A DNA stretch of 64,000 nucleotides from Glebionis coronaria (taxonomy: Eukaryota > Streptophyta > Magnoliopsida > Asterales > Asteraceae), in assembly GCA_025667525.1 (NCBI GenBank), contig CM046874.1, positions 278,874,380-278,938,379 on the forward strand. Reading direction: 5' to 3'. Positions 9,768-22,223 of the stretch are shown here, piece by piece (position 1 is the stretch's first letter; the number at the start of each line of letters is the position of its first letter). A model generated the notes under the pieces. The model was given only the letters and a program-made list of their open reading frames with translations, searched no databases and was not told the DNA's origin. The position numbers were made by a program, and so were the translations under genes.

Positions 9768-11570
9768 ATGGCAACGGATAATCGACCTATGATTGAGATC
9801 TTACAATCTCACGTTGAGGGAAATGAAGACGCGATTGTGGTGCCCGATATTGGAGCAAATAATTTTGAACTTAAAACGGGTTTTTATTCAAATGGCTTCC
9901 GCTACACCATTTTTAGGTCGTACTCATGATGACCCACACACCCATATTAAGAGGTTTTTACATTTGGCCAATATCGTTAAGTACAATGGGGTGCCACAAG
10001 TGGCAATTCGTTTGTTACTCTTTCCTTTTTCCCTCGAGGGACAAGCCCGGATTTGGCTTCTTAAGGAACCACCCCAAAGTATCACCACATGGGTGGATTT
10101 AGAGACCAAGTTCATTAACTACTTCTTTCCACCATCCGAGACCACCGCTTTAAGGAATGACATCATTACCTTTGAACAAAAATATGGGGAAACATTTAGT
10201 GCGTCTTGGGATATATTTAAGGAGCTTTTAAGAAGGTGTCCACAACATGGTTTTACTAAAGTTCATCAAATTAATACTTTTACAATGGATTAACTTTGAA
10301 TGACCAAGACTTACTAAATCGTGCTTCGGGGGGTAATATTCTTGTAAAATCAATGAACGATGCTTGGGACATTATTGAAAATAAAGCCAAAGTTCAAACT
10401 AAGAGTGCAAGGGCTAATATAGCTAATGCTAGTGGAGGGGATAATGGGGTTAACAATCAAACTAAAGAACTTGCTACAATTGTTAAACATCTTGCATTAA
10501 GAGTTGATAACCCTCCTACTAGACATGTACATGCTTTAAGTGAGACTGGTGAGACTTGTGGTGGACCACACTCATACTACAATTGTGACAAGGGTTATAA
10601 TCAACCCCAACAAAAAGTTTATGCTTATAATACCAATGAAAATGAGAGGGTTCACTTTAAAACGGATGTTGATGTTAACCATTTTTCATATAAGTATACA
10701 AACTATTTCGCTCCCTCGGATTTTGTAGCTCCTCAAAGACCACCCCCACCCGCCCAAAATACACAATACCAACCTAGGAACCAAGCTCCACAAAGGGGTA
10801 ATTATCAAGGGAATTCAAACGTAAGGGGTTATAATCAAAATCAAGGGAATTTTTAAGGGAAAAATCAAGGGTTTAATAATAACAATCAAGGCTTTAATAA
10901 CAAAGGTTTTAATCAAGGTTTTCAAAACGATAATCAATATCAAAACCAAGGTTTTCCAAATCAAGGGTTTATCAATCAAGGGTATAATATGCCTAAGCCT
11001 AAAATGGATTTGGTTCTCCAAAAACTTAATGAGCAAGACCGTAAGCTAAAGGAAATGCAAGAGTTCACGGATAGGAAATTCATGCAAATGTTACAAACCC
11101 TTCGACCCTAAGGTGCTCTCCTTTCTAACACCGAAACCAACCCTAGGGCTAATATGAATGCCATCACTACTAGGAGCGGTAAGACAACCGAGGGACCTTC
11201 TTTTTTCCACCTACCATTGATAAACAAGGACCCGAGATTCCTTCTACTTCTACCCATCCTCCTTCACCATCTACTTGTGAGATTCCTCCCCTAAGTAAAC
11301 CGTATACACCTTATGTTCACCCTTCACCTTCCATTTCTACCCTTCCACCTCTAACCAAGGATATGAGTGAGGAATCCACTCCAAAGACTTCATCTCAACC
11401 CAATATACCTTATCCATCAAGGTTAAGGAAAGAGAAATTAAGGAATAAGGATAATACTCAAGTTTCGAACTTCCTAAAAATGTTCAAACAATTGAATTTT
11501 AATATCACCTTTGCCGAGGCTCTCAATCATATGCCTAGTATGCCAAAATGTTTAAAGATCTTTTAACCGG
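9768..11570 (+). pseudogene. gag of element C (Athila-like)
   Basis: Gag forms the virus-like particle around element RNA in the cytoplasm. The ATG at 9768 (MATDNRPMIEILQ...) starts a frame shown as gag by ANNFELKTG. An extra T in the GGGTTTTTATTC run near 9885 shifts reading to the frame that holds FIQMASATPFLGRTHDDPH, NGVPQVAIRLLLFPFSL and PQSITTWVDLETKFINYFFP. The frame ends in TAA at 10291-10293 and continues shifted as LNDQDLLNRASGG. A cysteine cluster (ETCGGPHSYYNC) and a long Asn/Gln/Gly-rich tail with repeated NQGF units (about 10770-10990) follow, interrupted by TAA at 10854 and 11109. At least two frameshifts and two further stops make it non-functional. Confidence 0.85.
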
Positions 11571-12371
11571 TAAGGAAAAGTTACTTGACATTGATCAAAC
11601 CCAATTGAATGAGAATTGTTCTGCGGTTCTTTTGAGAAAAATATCGGTTAAGCTTCGAGACCCCGGTCGATTCCTTATCCCTTGCAATTTCACCGGTGTA
11701 GAGAATTGAATCGCTTTGGCGGATCTCGGAGCAAGTATCAATCTTATGCCATTGTCCGTGTTGAAGCAATTATCTCTACCCGAGCTAGTCCCCACTCTTA
11801 TGACTTTAGAACTATCTAACCGTTCGGTTGCTTATCCGGTGGGGATAGCCGAGTATGTGTTCGTAGGAGTCGAAAAATTCACTTTCCCCGCCGATTTCAT
11901 TGTAGTCGACTATGAGATGGATCCCTGTGTTCCCTAAATTATGGGATGACCCTTCTTGAGGATCGGGCATACATTAATTGATGTAGCCGCGGGTGAGCTT
12001 ATCATGAGGGTAGGGGATGACAAAATCGTCTTTAATATGGGTAAACTTTCTAAGCTTCCCGATGAGTCCGAATCCGTGAATTTCATCAATGTGCTCGACG
12101 AAGCATGCGAAGAACATTTTCACGAGGCTTTTAAGTGCGGGATTTCTCCTTTACCACATATTGAGACCGTAGCTTCTATTACTACTTCATTGAATCCATT
12201 TGTAGAAAGTGACTTTCTCTTACATGAATTCAAAGCAAGTTTAGGAGATGTGGATTTAAAATATGACGATTCTCCCACCGATTGGGAAGAAGACATTCGT
12301 ACCATTGAGATACTTCTCAAAGAGGACCATATTTCTCCATCTACTCCTAAGGAAGTTACAACGATGATCTG
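11571..12371 (+). pseudogene. aspartic protease region of element C
   Basis: Before the active site, the reading KLLDIDQTQLNENCSAVLL...FLIPCNF is typical of the stretch preceding Athila-type protease. The active-site motif is ADLGASINLMPLSV (from 11716), the DLGAS variant usual in this clade, followed by YPVGIAEYVFVGVEKF and FPADFIVVDYE. In-frame stops are TGA 11707-11709, TAA 11935-11937 and TGA 11947-11949. The frame then continues through IDVAAGELIMRVGDDKIVFN to a TGA at 12370. The enzyme would cleave the element's polyprotein. Three nonsense codons make it a pseudogene. Confidence 0.85.
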
Positions 12372-12944
12372 AATTTGACTAAGCCTTCCATCGTAAATCC
12401 ACCAGATTTAGAGCTTAAGAATTTACCGTCTAATTTAGAATACGTTTTCTTAGAAGGAGTTGATAAGTTACCCGTCGTTATTGCTAAGGACTTAAAATAG
12501 GATGAAAAAGCTAGGCTTATCGAAGTGCTTAAAAATCATAAGAAAGCAATTGCTTGGAAAATCTCCGACATCTGTGGAATTGATCCTAACTTTTGCACTC
12601 ATAAAATTCTCATGGAAGATGACTTTAAACCCGCGGTCCAAAGTCAAAGAAGGGTAAACCCGAAAATTCATGAAGTCATTAAGAAAGAAGTTATCAAACT
12701 TCTAGATGCCGGCATGCTTTACCCTATTTCGGATTTACCGTGGGTTAGTCCGGTCCATTGTGTGCCTAAGAAAGACGGAATAATCGTTGTTCCCAATGAA
12801 AACAACGAGTTAATTCCTACTCGACTTGTTACAGGTTGGCGAGTTTGCATCGACTATCGTAAACTCAATGATGCCACTCGTAAGGATCATTTTCCTCTTC
12901 CTTTCATGGATCAAATGATCGAGCGTTTAGCGGGTAATGACTAC
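12372..12944 (+). pseudogene. reverse transcriptase N-terminal part of element C, cut by element D
   Basis: After a frameshift near 12370 the frame reads KPSIVNPPDLELKNLPSNLE, then a TAG at 12498-12500. It continues DEKARLIEVLKNHKKAIAWK, DAGMLYPISDLPWVSPVHCV, GWRVCIDYRKLNDATRKDHF and PLPFMDQMIERLAGNDY. This is the fingers region of gypsy reverse transcriptase. The frame stops exactly at the left end of element D; the missing palm region resumes at 36042. The host target ACTAC is duplicated at 12940-12944 and 36042-36046. Confidence 0.92.
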
Positions 12945-13531
12945 TGATGACGTATATTCCCCAACCGGGTCATGGACCCGACCCACAGGTACTACCCGCA
13001 TCTGGCCCGTCACGGACGGGTTGGTATTAATGTCATTTAAGCTTAGGGCTTTGAAAGAATAGTGGCCGCATAGATGTGTGCGGCCACAGCCTGGCACGGC
13101 CGGTATAGGGTTAGACAGAATCATAATCTTATTAGGATTGGGTTTTGCCCTAAAGTGGAGGATATATATACTAACCATAATTAGAAGATAACAATCAAAC
13201 TAATTATGGCACTTATCCTTTGCTTTGGGCAGAAGCATCGGTGACAGCCCATTAGGGTTTCACCGCCTATATAAGGAACCCCCAAGGGTTCCACAAAGGT
13301 ATCACATTCTTCATAAGCTCAATCTACTACATATCACAAACCCTAAACAGATTACTTACTCTCACGTTGGAGTCTAATCGTGAGATACGTTAACACGGTA
13401 AGCTTAACGCGTGTTGTTTTAGTGTGCAGGATCTCAACAATAATTTTACTTGGTGCAAGAGCCGGAACCCCACATATCTGAATTAAGCCTAATTCGGATC
13501 AAGCAAGGATCATCCAACTTTTGTATCAAAA
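12945..13531 (+). repeat. 5' LTR of element D
   Basis: It starts TGATGACGTATATTCC and ends ...TTTTGTATCAAAA; the 3' copy ends ...TCAACA. The 5' part is unusually GC-rich (CCGGGTC, CGGCCC, GCGGCC). TATATAAG at 13268-13275 with CCGC just before it is the likely promoter TATA box. No coding content. Confidence 0.92.
13268..13275 (+). promoter_or_regulatory. TATA box in 5' LTR of element D
   Basis: TATATAAG followed by GAACCCCCAAGGG. The same box is in the 3' LTR near 35779. The surrounding 100 bp are almost unchanged between the two LTRs, while the rest of the LTR has diverged. Confidence 0.55.
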
Positions 13532-13534
13532 AGT

Positions 13535-13551
13535 TGGCTCCATCCGTGGGA
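13535..13551 (+). other. probable primer-binding site of element D
   Basis: TGGCTCCATCCGTGGGA starts three bases after the LTR end. Its form (TGG start, then a GTGGGA end) resembles the primer sites of plant Tat-type elements, but I cannot name the tRNA with confidence. Confidence 0.5.
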
Positions 13552-13577
13552 CCCTGAACTAAACTCAATCTCTCCTA

Positions 13578-15480
13578 ATGACGAAGGGACACTTTCAGGG
13601 AAACCCAAGGAACACGAATCTCAAAAATCGGAAGTCCGCGGGTGATGGGATAGTCACCTCAACCCCGCTTCCTGGTGGCCAAATAGGAGGACCGAATAAT
13701 AGAAACACGTTTCAATCTCTCGGTGGGGCAGGCACGTCTGATAATACCCCACCCCAACCCTCACTCTGGATAATCTTGACCCGGGAGTTGCGCCAAAGGC
13801 ACCTAGTAAGAAGCCACAAAAGCCACCAGTGGTCGAGGCGGAATTGGAAGTTGGTTCACTCGATGATGAGGACCTCGAACGCGTACTCACGCAAAATTTC
13901 GACAAAATCATTTCAGACATCTCGGCAAGGTTAAATCTGGGAAGGAACCTCCAATCCAGACTTAACTTTAGCAGCGTCACGCACGGTACTCCCCCTCAAG
14001 CTCGAAAAAGGGGGAGGAAGCCTCGGGCTCAGGAACAGTCCCCCTTCGAGGAACCACCTCGAGCACGGAATGTGTTCGAGCGCATAGGGGATCGCATCAT
14101 GCAAGAATTGCAAGAAGCCCAGGGAGATGAGGATAAATCCGACAGCTACACTGGACACGCGGTGTTGGAAACTCCTCTTATGGATAATCGTCGCACTAGT
14201 GTGTGGCGTAGGATAAACTTTGGTGGGAAGGGAGCTCCTTCTCACAAAATTGGTTATCATAACCAATCAAAAAGTAGGGGAGAACCCCCTATCACGACCC
14301 TTCGGGATCTGACTCGGATGATCATCACCCTAGACGCCGTCGGCCTTGGTATTCCACCCCCGAACCATCAGATGACGAAGGACGCTACGGTGATACCTAC
14401 TATCATGCTGAAGAGGAGGAATATCTCTCCCTCCCATGGTGTAGCGAGAGGGAGGATGCCTTCACTCTTCGTATACGGAATTACTCTGAGGAAAAGAAGC
14501 GTCGCATGCTGACGAGCGTCAAAACCTACGACGGATCTGATGATCCGGAGGATCACCTAAAGGTGTTTGACACACATGCTAAAATTGAACGATGGCCGAT
14601 GCCCATATGGTGCCAGATGTTTAATTCAACTTTGATTGGCAATGCACGCGACTGGTTTGAAAAGCTCCCCCATCAAAGCGTCAACAACTTCGATGAATTA
14701 CGCACAACATTCCAAAACAATTATATTTAGCGAAAGAAGTATAATAGATATCCGGTCTCATTGGCAACAGTCAAACAGAGGCCCAGAGAGCCTACAGAAT
14801 ACTTCACGGAGCATTTTAATGACGAATGTACGCGCACAAAAGCATTCCTAGAGCTCCTTAAAATCTCCGACTACATGCACGTGATAACGGATAAGGAGCT
14901 AATTAGGCGCCTCAACGATAAACGTCCGGAGATGTTTGATGAACTCATGGAAAGGGTTCGAAATTTTGTGGAAGGGGAGACCGCGGTTTCTGCAGCTTAC
15001 CCCATAAAAGGGAACCACGGCTACCGATCAAACGATCAACCTAGAAGGCAATCAGGTGGCCAAGGTAACCACGACAATGGGAGGAGCTTGGATTACAAAA
15101 ATCAAGCAAAAGGAGGACGGTTGGATGACAAGTTCACCCCTCTAAAGATGACTTATCGAGATATCTTATTTACAGAAGGAGCAAATTTTCCAAGACCTCC
15201 CCCAATGACAACTCCAGTTGATCGTCGTCAAGGCAATCGCTTCTGCGAGTTCCATAATGACAAAGGTCACGGCACGGAGGAGTGCATTCAGCTCAAGAAG
15301 CATATAGAGTCGCTGATTAAATCAGGCAAACTCAAACATCTGGTTAAGGATTGGAAAGATGTGAAGGATAACAAAAAGTATGACAAAAAAGATTCCCAAA
15401 AGGATAAGCCTACGACCATAAACATGGTTCAATCATGGCAGCGCCAGACGATGCATAAAGTTAGTCAAAAAATTTCACGC
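13578..15480 (+). pseudogene. gag of element D (Tat-like)
   Basis: The ATG at 13578 begins MTKGHFQGNPRNTNLKNRKS. The frame shifts near 13770 into a second frame (VVEAELEVGSLDDEDLERVL, basic ARKRGRKPRA, MDNRRTSVWRRINFGGKG), and near 14390 into a third. That third frame carries the conserved capsid region VKTYDGSDDPEDHLKVF, IGNARDWFEKLP and FDELRTTFQNNY. A TAG at 14728-14730 interrupts it, and PREPTEYFTEHFNDECTR and NDKRPEMFDELMERV follow. A zinc-knuckle-like CEFHNDKGHGTEECIQL lies near 15245. Gag would package the element's RNA. Two frameshifts and one stop break it. Confidence 0.85.
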
Positions 15481-15960
15481 GACAAGGAAATCTCATTCCC
15501 TCCTATCACGACGAGCAACGTGGCTGATGCACCTCTCACGATTTTGGTAAGCATTAGAACTCATAGCGTTCATCGTATGTATGTGGATGGAGGATCATTG
15601 GCGGAAGCACTTTACAAACACTGCTTCGTACAACTACGACCAGAAATTAAAAGCCAATTAATGCCGGCCACGTCGCCACTTATTGGCTTCAGTGGAGTCA
15701 CTATCTGGCCGATAGGATAATTACGTTTGCTGGTAACCATTGGAGATAAATAGCATTCAACTACGGCATGGATGAACTTTATGGTGATACGTTCACACTC
15801 TCCGTACAATGGTATTATTGGAAGACCAGGTATCCTAGCCATACGGGCAGTCTCGTCCACGACACGCGGCATGATTAAATTCCCGGTGGAAGGGGGAATT
15901 GTCACTATTTACAATTCAATCGTGCTCGCATCGGAGTGTCATGCCGTGAAACACTAATCC
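15481..15960 (+). pseudogene. aspartic protease-like region of element D
   Basis: MYVDGGSLAEALYKHCF (near 15580) is the protease active-site region in this element group (D-G-G form). It is followed by SPLIGFSGVTIWPIG and a TAA at 15718-15720. Protease C-terminal sequence continues in another frame (MNFMVIRSHSPYNGIIGRPG, IKFPVEGGIVTI), ending in TAA at 15955-15957. The protease would process the polyprotein. It is broken by a stop and a frameshift. Confidence 0.75.
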
Positions 15961-16324
15961 CGCCAGCTCTTATAAAGGAAGGAGCACCACCCCCTAATTA
16001 GAAAGTGGTAATCCACCCTGAATATCCGGAAGAAGAGGTGGCTATCGGGGGAACCCTCTCCAATAAAGGGAAGAAGGCCATGTGCTCTCTCCTAAAAACA
16101 AACCTTGATATATTTGCATGGGAACCAAAGCATATGATGGGCGTAACGCGTTCGATCGCAGAACATAAGCTTCAAATCCGCCCTGGACATCCCCCTGTTA
16201 AACAAACGAAGCGCGGTCAAGCACCAGAACGCAGCCAGGTAATACTAACCGAGGTACGAAAACTGGTAGACGCAGGAATTATGCGCAAGGTCTATTACCA
16301 TGAGTGGCTCTCTAATCCGGTCAT
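15961..16324 (+). pseudogene. reverse transcriptase N-terminal part of element D, cut by element E
   Basis: The frame from 16005 reads VIHPEYPEEEVAIGG, LLKTNLDIFAWEPKHMMG, VKQTKRGQAPERSQVILTEV, LVDAGIMRKVYYHEWLSNP. This is the start of a gypsy reverse transcriptase. It ends at 16324 where element E begins. The target GTCAT is at 16320-16324 and again at 28542-28546. Reading from the second copy continues the same domain (MVKKHDGSWRMCVDFTDLN). Confidence 0.92.
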
Positions 16325-19300
16325 TGTAACACCCCCAAATATTCATAATTTAGTTCAGCGGAAGAGTCGTTGGTGTTACGGGATAGCACGTTACTCAAAT
16401 CATAGACAACGCTTAAAAATCGCGCCGTTTAATAATAAAGCATTTTCCATTCATAAATATCAAGTTACATAGGTCTCAAGTCTTAGTATTTCATACAAAT
16501 TTTACAAAACATTTGAATGGAAATTGTTATTTAAGTGCGGGCCATGAATTCTTGTCGTCTTCCCGAGAATTACCTTCAAGTACCTGAGATAAAACATGTT
16601 AAAAGAAAAGTTCAGCTAAAACGCCAAGTGAATTCATAGATTTTAATGAAATCCATTAATATATCATCGGTATAAAATTATTACCGAAAATCATTTTGTA
16701 CAATTCTTTGTCGTAGGCCATAAAATAAGCCAAAAATATTTTATACAAATCCTTGTTGTAAATCATACTATAGGCTTTTGTCTTCAAACCATTATACGAA
16801 CCAATGTCGTAAAAACATCATACAATATGTTTTATAACGTTGTATAGAGTTAAATAAAAACGTTATATGAATATGGTTATGTAAAACCAAAACACGAACA
16901 TAATATCAATATTAAGACCTCGTATTGCTAGTTAGGCAATATGTTGTAATTCAATGCGTATAGCAGTATTTTCGTTATTGGATTATTATAAGCCGCATGA
17001 CATTGTTACCTTACTATAACAAACAACGGGTAGCTAACCCGAAACTCATTTGCCCATATAAAACAGCGTGTCGTCACAATAATCACGCTTATATAAATAT
17101 TCTCATACATAAATTCGCTTACGAATCAATGTGGCACGACAGGGATCAACCGTCAAGGCGCGAAATGGGGTGATCTTCCCCAAATAGTATTATTATATGC
17201 ATAAGCGTCTACCAAATCCCGGTAGTTCATAATTCATGCTAATGGGACTTTTAGTGACATAACCTAAATAATAATAATCCATTTCATTTCATTCGTTGGG
17301 TCATATAATCATTCATCGGGTCATACAATCATTCGGGTCCACATCAATAAGCAAACAATCGGGACAAATGGTGTCCTATTTTGTTAAAACTAACACGTTA
17401 TCTCCCTCGCGGGTTTATAAAACATTTCATAAAAACATTTTAAAGAGTGCAAGGCTATAAACTCACGTTGATTGGGAAAGGCGGTTATCGGCGATTTGGA
17501 TGTATGGTACGTGCTTCAATCACGGAAACCTAGACAAATAATACTCGTCTTAGACTCTTGTCCAATGACTTTATAAAAATAATAACTATGTATATATATG
17601 ATGATTTTATAAATATGATGATGATCAAGTGCGATTGTACATCTTTATTTACTCATTATAGTGTCATGTGTTGGTAAATTTTCATACTAGTTTCACTAGT
17701 TTAACTTCTTTACTTGTCAAGGCCCAATAAGCCCATTACATTCTATTATTACAATTTTATACTTTTAACCTCAGCCTTATGCTTACATGTTGGGCCCAAG
17801 TGGGTTAAGCCCAATGAGTAAGTCCATTAGAGTTTAGCCAAATTAGTTGGGTTAATAGTCCAATAAGGATAATTTGGCCCGTTAATGTCCTTATGTTATA
17901 AAGCTCAGGTTTTATCGGTTTTTACTTGTAATATGTACTTATACATCAGTATATGAGTTATAAAAAGTTTACATTAGACGGGTCCGGCCGTCTAAGTTTT
18001 AATTGACAAAAACGTTAATTTTACGGTTTTAGCCGAAAAGGCGTAAAACTTATGTTTATAGTTTTATAACTTATAAAACTTATCAAATTGCCATTTTTAT
18101 AAAATGTCTCATTTATTTATTAAAGTACATACTTATTTATATGTAATATATAAGTTAGTGGGTTTTATGTATATATTTTATATTATATTAACTTGAGTGC
18201 TAATATTATACTATATACTTTTATTTTACAAATCTGATTATTATTTTCACTTTCACCATTTTTACCATATCTTGAGTTCTACAAGGAGATAGAAGCTCAT
18301 TTTTGGACACCATTAACTCAGTTTTAGCTACTGCTCAATCCAATTCTAAATGTCCCTAACAGTCCGTCCAAAACAGACTACTCAGATTTGCACTTCAAAT
18401 TTGTTTTGATCATATCTCACTCATTATAAAGATTCCATTGTATGGCCAACTCTCACATGTGTGCAAGTATTATAACTTACTGTATATTAATTCATCTGTG
18501 CCATTTTATCAGTTTAACATAAGGTTCTTTATTGTTTTTATACAGCCTACATATTTAAGCAAGATTTTACCACTTTTACATGTAGTTTTCAATCTTTTTA
18601 TCCAAGGTTATCAACACATGATCCCCACATAATATTTTTATCATCATATATCATCATATACATATACATCAAGAAATAAAATACAATTTACATTTACAAA
18701 AATAACTAGGATATGGGAAGGATGATCTTGTTACAACCAAGATTATGAAAGTTAAGATCAAAGCTTCACTTTTGATGACAAAACTTGTGGTACACCAAAA
18801 TCAACTTCAAGATCACCAATCTTCAAGAACACCTTGTGGAAAATCAGCCCTAGGACACCAAAAAACCTCCTCTTTGGATGTTAAAATCACCACCAATCAA
18901 TAGAGCTTCAAAAGGGTTTCATCATATGTGTGAATAACATATGATTTCATGGTTAACTTTTGATCAAAATGGGTGTTTTATGGTGGTGGTGGACGACAAG
19001 CAGAGAGAAAGAGAGAGAGTTTTAGTTGTTTTGCATGGATAAAAATGAATGAATGGTTTAGTGTAGATGGTTTTGACTAGCTTGGTTTAGTTTGGAAGAC
19101 TTATGGGACAAGTGTCCCTAAGTAGCTAATAACTTGACACATCAAGTGTGGTGGTGGTATAGTAGACGCCACATGTATTAGGGGTGGGAAAGTGTAAACT
19201 TGTCTCATACCCAATAATTTAGGGGTACTCCTCGATTCTAGTTTCATCGATTTGCGTGCCCTCGGGTCGTTTTACGAAAAACGTTTTTATAAATTATGAA

Positions 19301-19715
19301 TCAACGACATAAAACGAATCTAATAAAAATTGTCTCATCAAAAACGGAGTTCGAAAACGTAAATACATAAACCTAGGGTTCCCGGTTTAGTCGTAAAGGA
19401 CGTTAAATTATGAACGTAAGTCCTAATCTCTTCTTGTAAATTTGTGAGTTTATGAACCAACACAAATTTAAAATCCCAAAATAATATTCACAGATAAATT
19501 TATTTCCTGAAATGTCGGACTGTCACCAAAAACGGTGTATGTAAACGTAAGCACGTAACGTAGAGTCCTCCGATTTAGACGTAGTCGATGCTACTTCAAG
19601 ACGTAAACTCAAATTTCTTCCCATAAATGAGTGAGTTCATAATATAACATTAAAATAATGTTTTTAAATAATACTTGAGAATAAAATATCGATCATAAAT
19701 TGACGGATTGTCACA
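16325..19715 (-). repeat. 3' LTR of element E (left copy), about 3.4 kb
   Basis: Homologous along its length to 25120-28541. The first 200 bp show six differences by eye (about 3%). No coding region; the small frame at 18438-18632 is chance. Features shared by both copies include a GAGAGAAAGAGAGAGAG run (near 19002) and repeated TCGGGTCATA(T/C)AATCATTC units (near 17297-17335). Confidence 0.9.
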
Positions 19716-20539
19716 GCATGTACCCCTAAACAGGATCATTGTCCTCAAAGATCGATTTATCTTACTACTCGCTTCTTATAGAGTTAGAGCCATGTGGGTA
19801 TTTCCTCCACATTGGGTCTTTTCTCACAAGTGTAATTCATTACAATACGCGAGTTTCATCAAACATAACTACGGGAATACGATCAGGCTTAAGTTTACTT
19901 ACTTTCTCTATCCATGATGTTCACAGGTTTTTGATGAATACAACTTTTCGCCGACCTAAACTTTATCAAGAATAATCAGATTTTCCCTTGATAGATATTT
20001 CATCTAGTTTGATACACGAAATATAGTTCACGCAGCCCTTGAAGTCCTAGGGTAGATCCAGCTTATATACCTTTCAAATCAACTTTTTGCATTATCTCAA
20101 TGGTCCCATACAATGGGGACTTATTTCCCATGATCTTTCAGATCATCAATTTATTTTTCCAAAGTGAAAATTTTTTTTTGCCATAACTTTGCTACCCATC
20201 CTGCACTTCAAGATCTACACTTCATATTCACATAACCTCCTGCCTACTACCGGCAGTCAATAATCAGATCCTAATTTCAACAATCATTTCAAGTCCCGCG
20301 GGTCGGGTATTTTGTAAGGTTAGGTTTGTCATCATAGGCAACCTTAAACCTAAAAGACATGTCCAACTCACAATGGGTGTATGTCGGATGTCTTCATCCC
20401 AACTCCTGCTTAAAGATGCTCTAATATTTAGATCCTAACAAGATTTGATCTCGATCCTAATACGATGATTATCAACGATAATCTGTCCAAAGGAAAACGA
20501 TTATACGGTTCATTACCAAAGGTCAATTATTCAAACATA
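19716..20539 (-). other. 3' interior of element E next to its left LTR
   Basis: On the - strand this is the end of the internal region. A purine-rich GTTTAGGGGTACATGC just before the LTR is in the polypurine-tract position, and GAGGACAATGATCC precedes it. The open frames at 19708-19975 on the + strand are not supported by any domain. I see only heavily decayed sequence. Confidence 0.5.
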
Positions 20540-20835
20540 AAACAAGATTTCTAGTGTTTTGTATTTTTACTTTACATCTTCCCTTCGATTGGGTGGTAAA
20601 CAGTACTCTCGTCAAGGTTCGTTCCCAACGACTTTTAAGCAAATCTCAAGAAATTCGATGCGAAGCGAGGATCTTGATAGAGATGATCGATGCAGGCACA
20701 CTATGTTTACACAACTCCTTTAAATACAAAGAGTCAATTTCTTCATCGAGAATTTATCATTAACGGGAATGATATTAGTAGATTTGGTCTGTCTGTCGAC
20801 GATGACCCAAATCGAATCAAATTCAGATGATGACC
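20540..20835 (-). pseudogene. integrase remnant of element E
   Basis: The - strand from about 20825 downward reads DSIWVIVDRQTKSTNIIPVND, recognisable as the start of a chromovirus integrase core. Further on, KHSVPASIISIKILASHRIS stands where the second catalytic aspartate motif should be, but the acidic residues are gone. Stops and frame changes occur throughout. Integrase would insert the cDNA; this copy cannot. Confidence 0.7.
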
Positions 20836-22001
20836 TTTGCAATAGTTAGACATTTACTAATGTATGAGGCGATGTCTGCCTTCATAATTTGCCATCAGTA
20901 CAACTTCTTCAGATAAAGATACATTAAATCAGAAATGGAATGAATAGAATACTTAATCTTATGAGATTCCAACAGGACTAAATCTCAAAATTTCCATATT
21001 TAGGCAACCACAAGTGGCCTTTAAAACATTTAACGCGACCGGCTTCTCAATTCTAATGGTTCACATTAGCCGTGAACCCCTTTTATTATCTATATTATCC
21101 TTTTTACAAGCATCGGCTATTTTTAAATTGCTCGGGCAAATTATTTTGCACAGTCATTACTAAGGAACACATCCTAAATGATTCTTTATCCTTTCTACAT
21201 AACGTGTCAGTATCTACATTCACCTTCTTAGATGAAATAATTATCATAACCAAAATCACTCAGAAATTCTTTCTTCGTATTTTTCCAAGTTTTTGTTTCG
21301 TCTCAACTATTATCTTTATCAGTTTTGCTCAATCCGACGTTTAGAGCGTCGATAAATATTACAAGTAATTAAATAATAAATATTTAATTTTTATGAAACG
21401 TAAATGTAAAAGTTTTCAAAATTTCTTAGTTCGTCCAATTATAGAAAAATGTTCAAAATAAATTTGAATTTAGTTAACACGATTTTTGTTGATTTATCAA
21501 AAATAATTAATAAGATCCGTCAATGTTCGAAAAATTCTTTGTTTACACTTTGGTCAAAATTTTCTTAGTTTGAAAAGCAAAAATTGTCGTTCCAAATTTC
21601 AAATCATGGTTTAAATGGTTTCCTCAATCCCTCTTAGGTTATCTTGAGGTATACACAAACATTTACCCCTAAAGGAGTTTAGTTAAATGATTTGGGTATA
21701 AGGGAATGATTCCTTAAAATTCTTTAATAAATATTTGTCAAAACATATTTGCACTTTCTTTTTGGTAAAACCCAAAGCCTTAATGGCTCAAATCTTTGAA
21801 GAGTCAGTACAGATTCCATTATCTATTAATCACATGGTCAAATAATGTAAAGGATTAGGCCTTAAATCACATGTTAAATATTCAAGGTACAAGTTTTCAT
21901 TGCTCGGCCAATTCAGGGCAGTTTACAATTAATTATTAGCTCCTTTCTATCTTAGAAACAAACAGACGGTCCTTAATGATCACAAGCATGAATTTATCAA
22001 A
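20836..22001 (-). other. decayed pol interior of element E
   Basis: This stretch lies between the integrase and reverse transcriptase remnants, where RNase H and the integrase zinc region are expected on the - strand. I could not make out intact motifs. The + strand frame at 21072-21344 has no recognised domain and is treated as chance. Confidence 0.4.
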
Positions 22002-22223
22002 TTACAGCCTACACACGTGATTCACTAAATTTATGGATGCTACATGTGAATTGGTCAATCCAAACAACATAACATGAAACTCATAATGTTCATTACAAGC
22101 TCTGGATGTAGTGATTGGAATAGATAATCTTTTTCGCGGATGCGAAGTTGATGATAACCATGTCGTGGATCGAATTCCTGAATATACACTAGAACCTTGT
22201 AAATGATCGAACAAATCTATCAT
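22002..22223 (-). pseudogene. reverse transcriptase remnant of element E
   Basis: A 73-codon - strand stretch reads MIDLFDHLQGSSVYSGI, then, after badly altered sequence, HYEFHVMLFGLTNSHVA and NLVNHVCRL. These match the palm-region block of chromovirus reverse transcriptase (a DLFDQLQG-like block, an HYEF-V-PFGLTN block, and an MN-VCR end). No YVDD-type active site was found downstream. It is far more altered than the 3% LTR divergence would predict. Confidence 0.75.

Noticed and set aside
21072..21344. 90-codon + strand frame in element E
   Set aside because: The element's coding strand is -, and no domain is visible.
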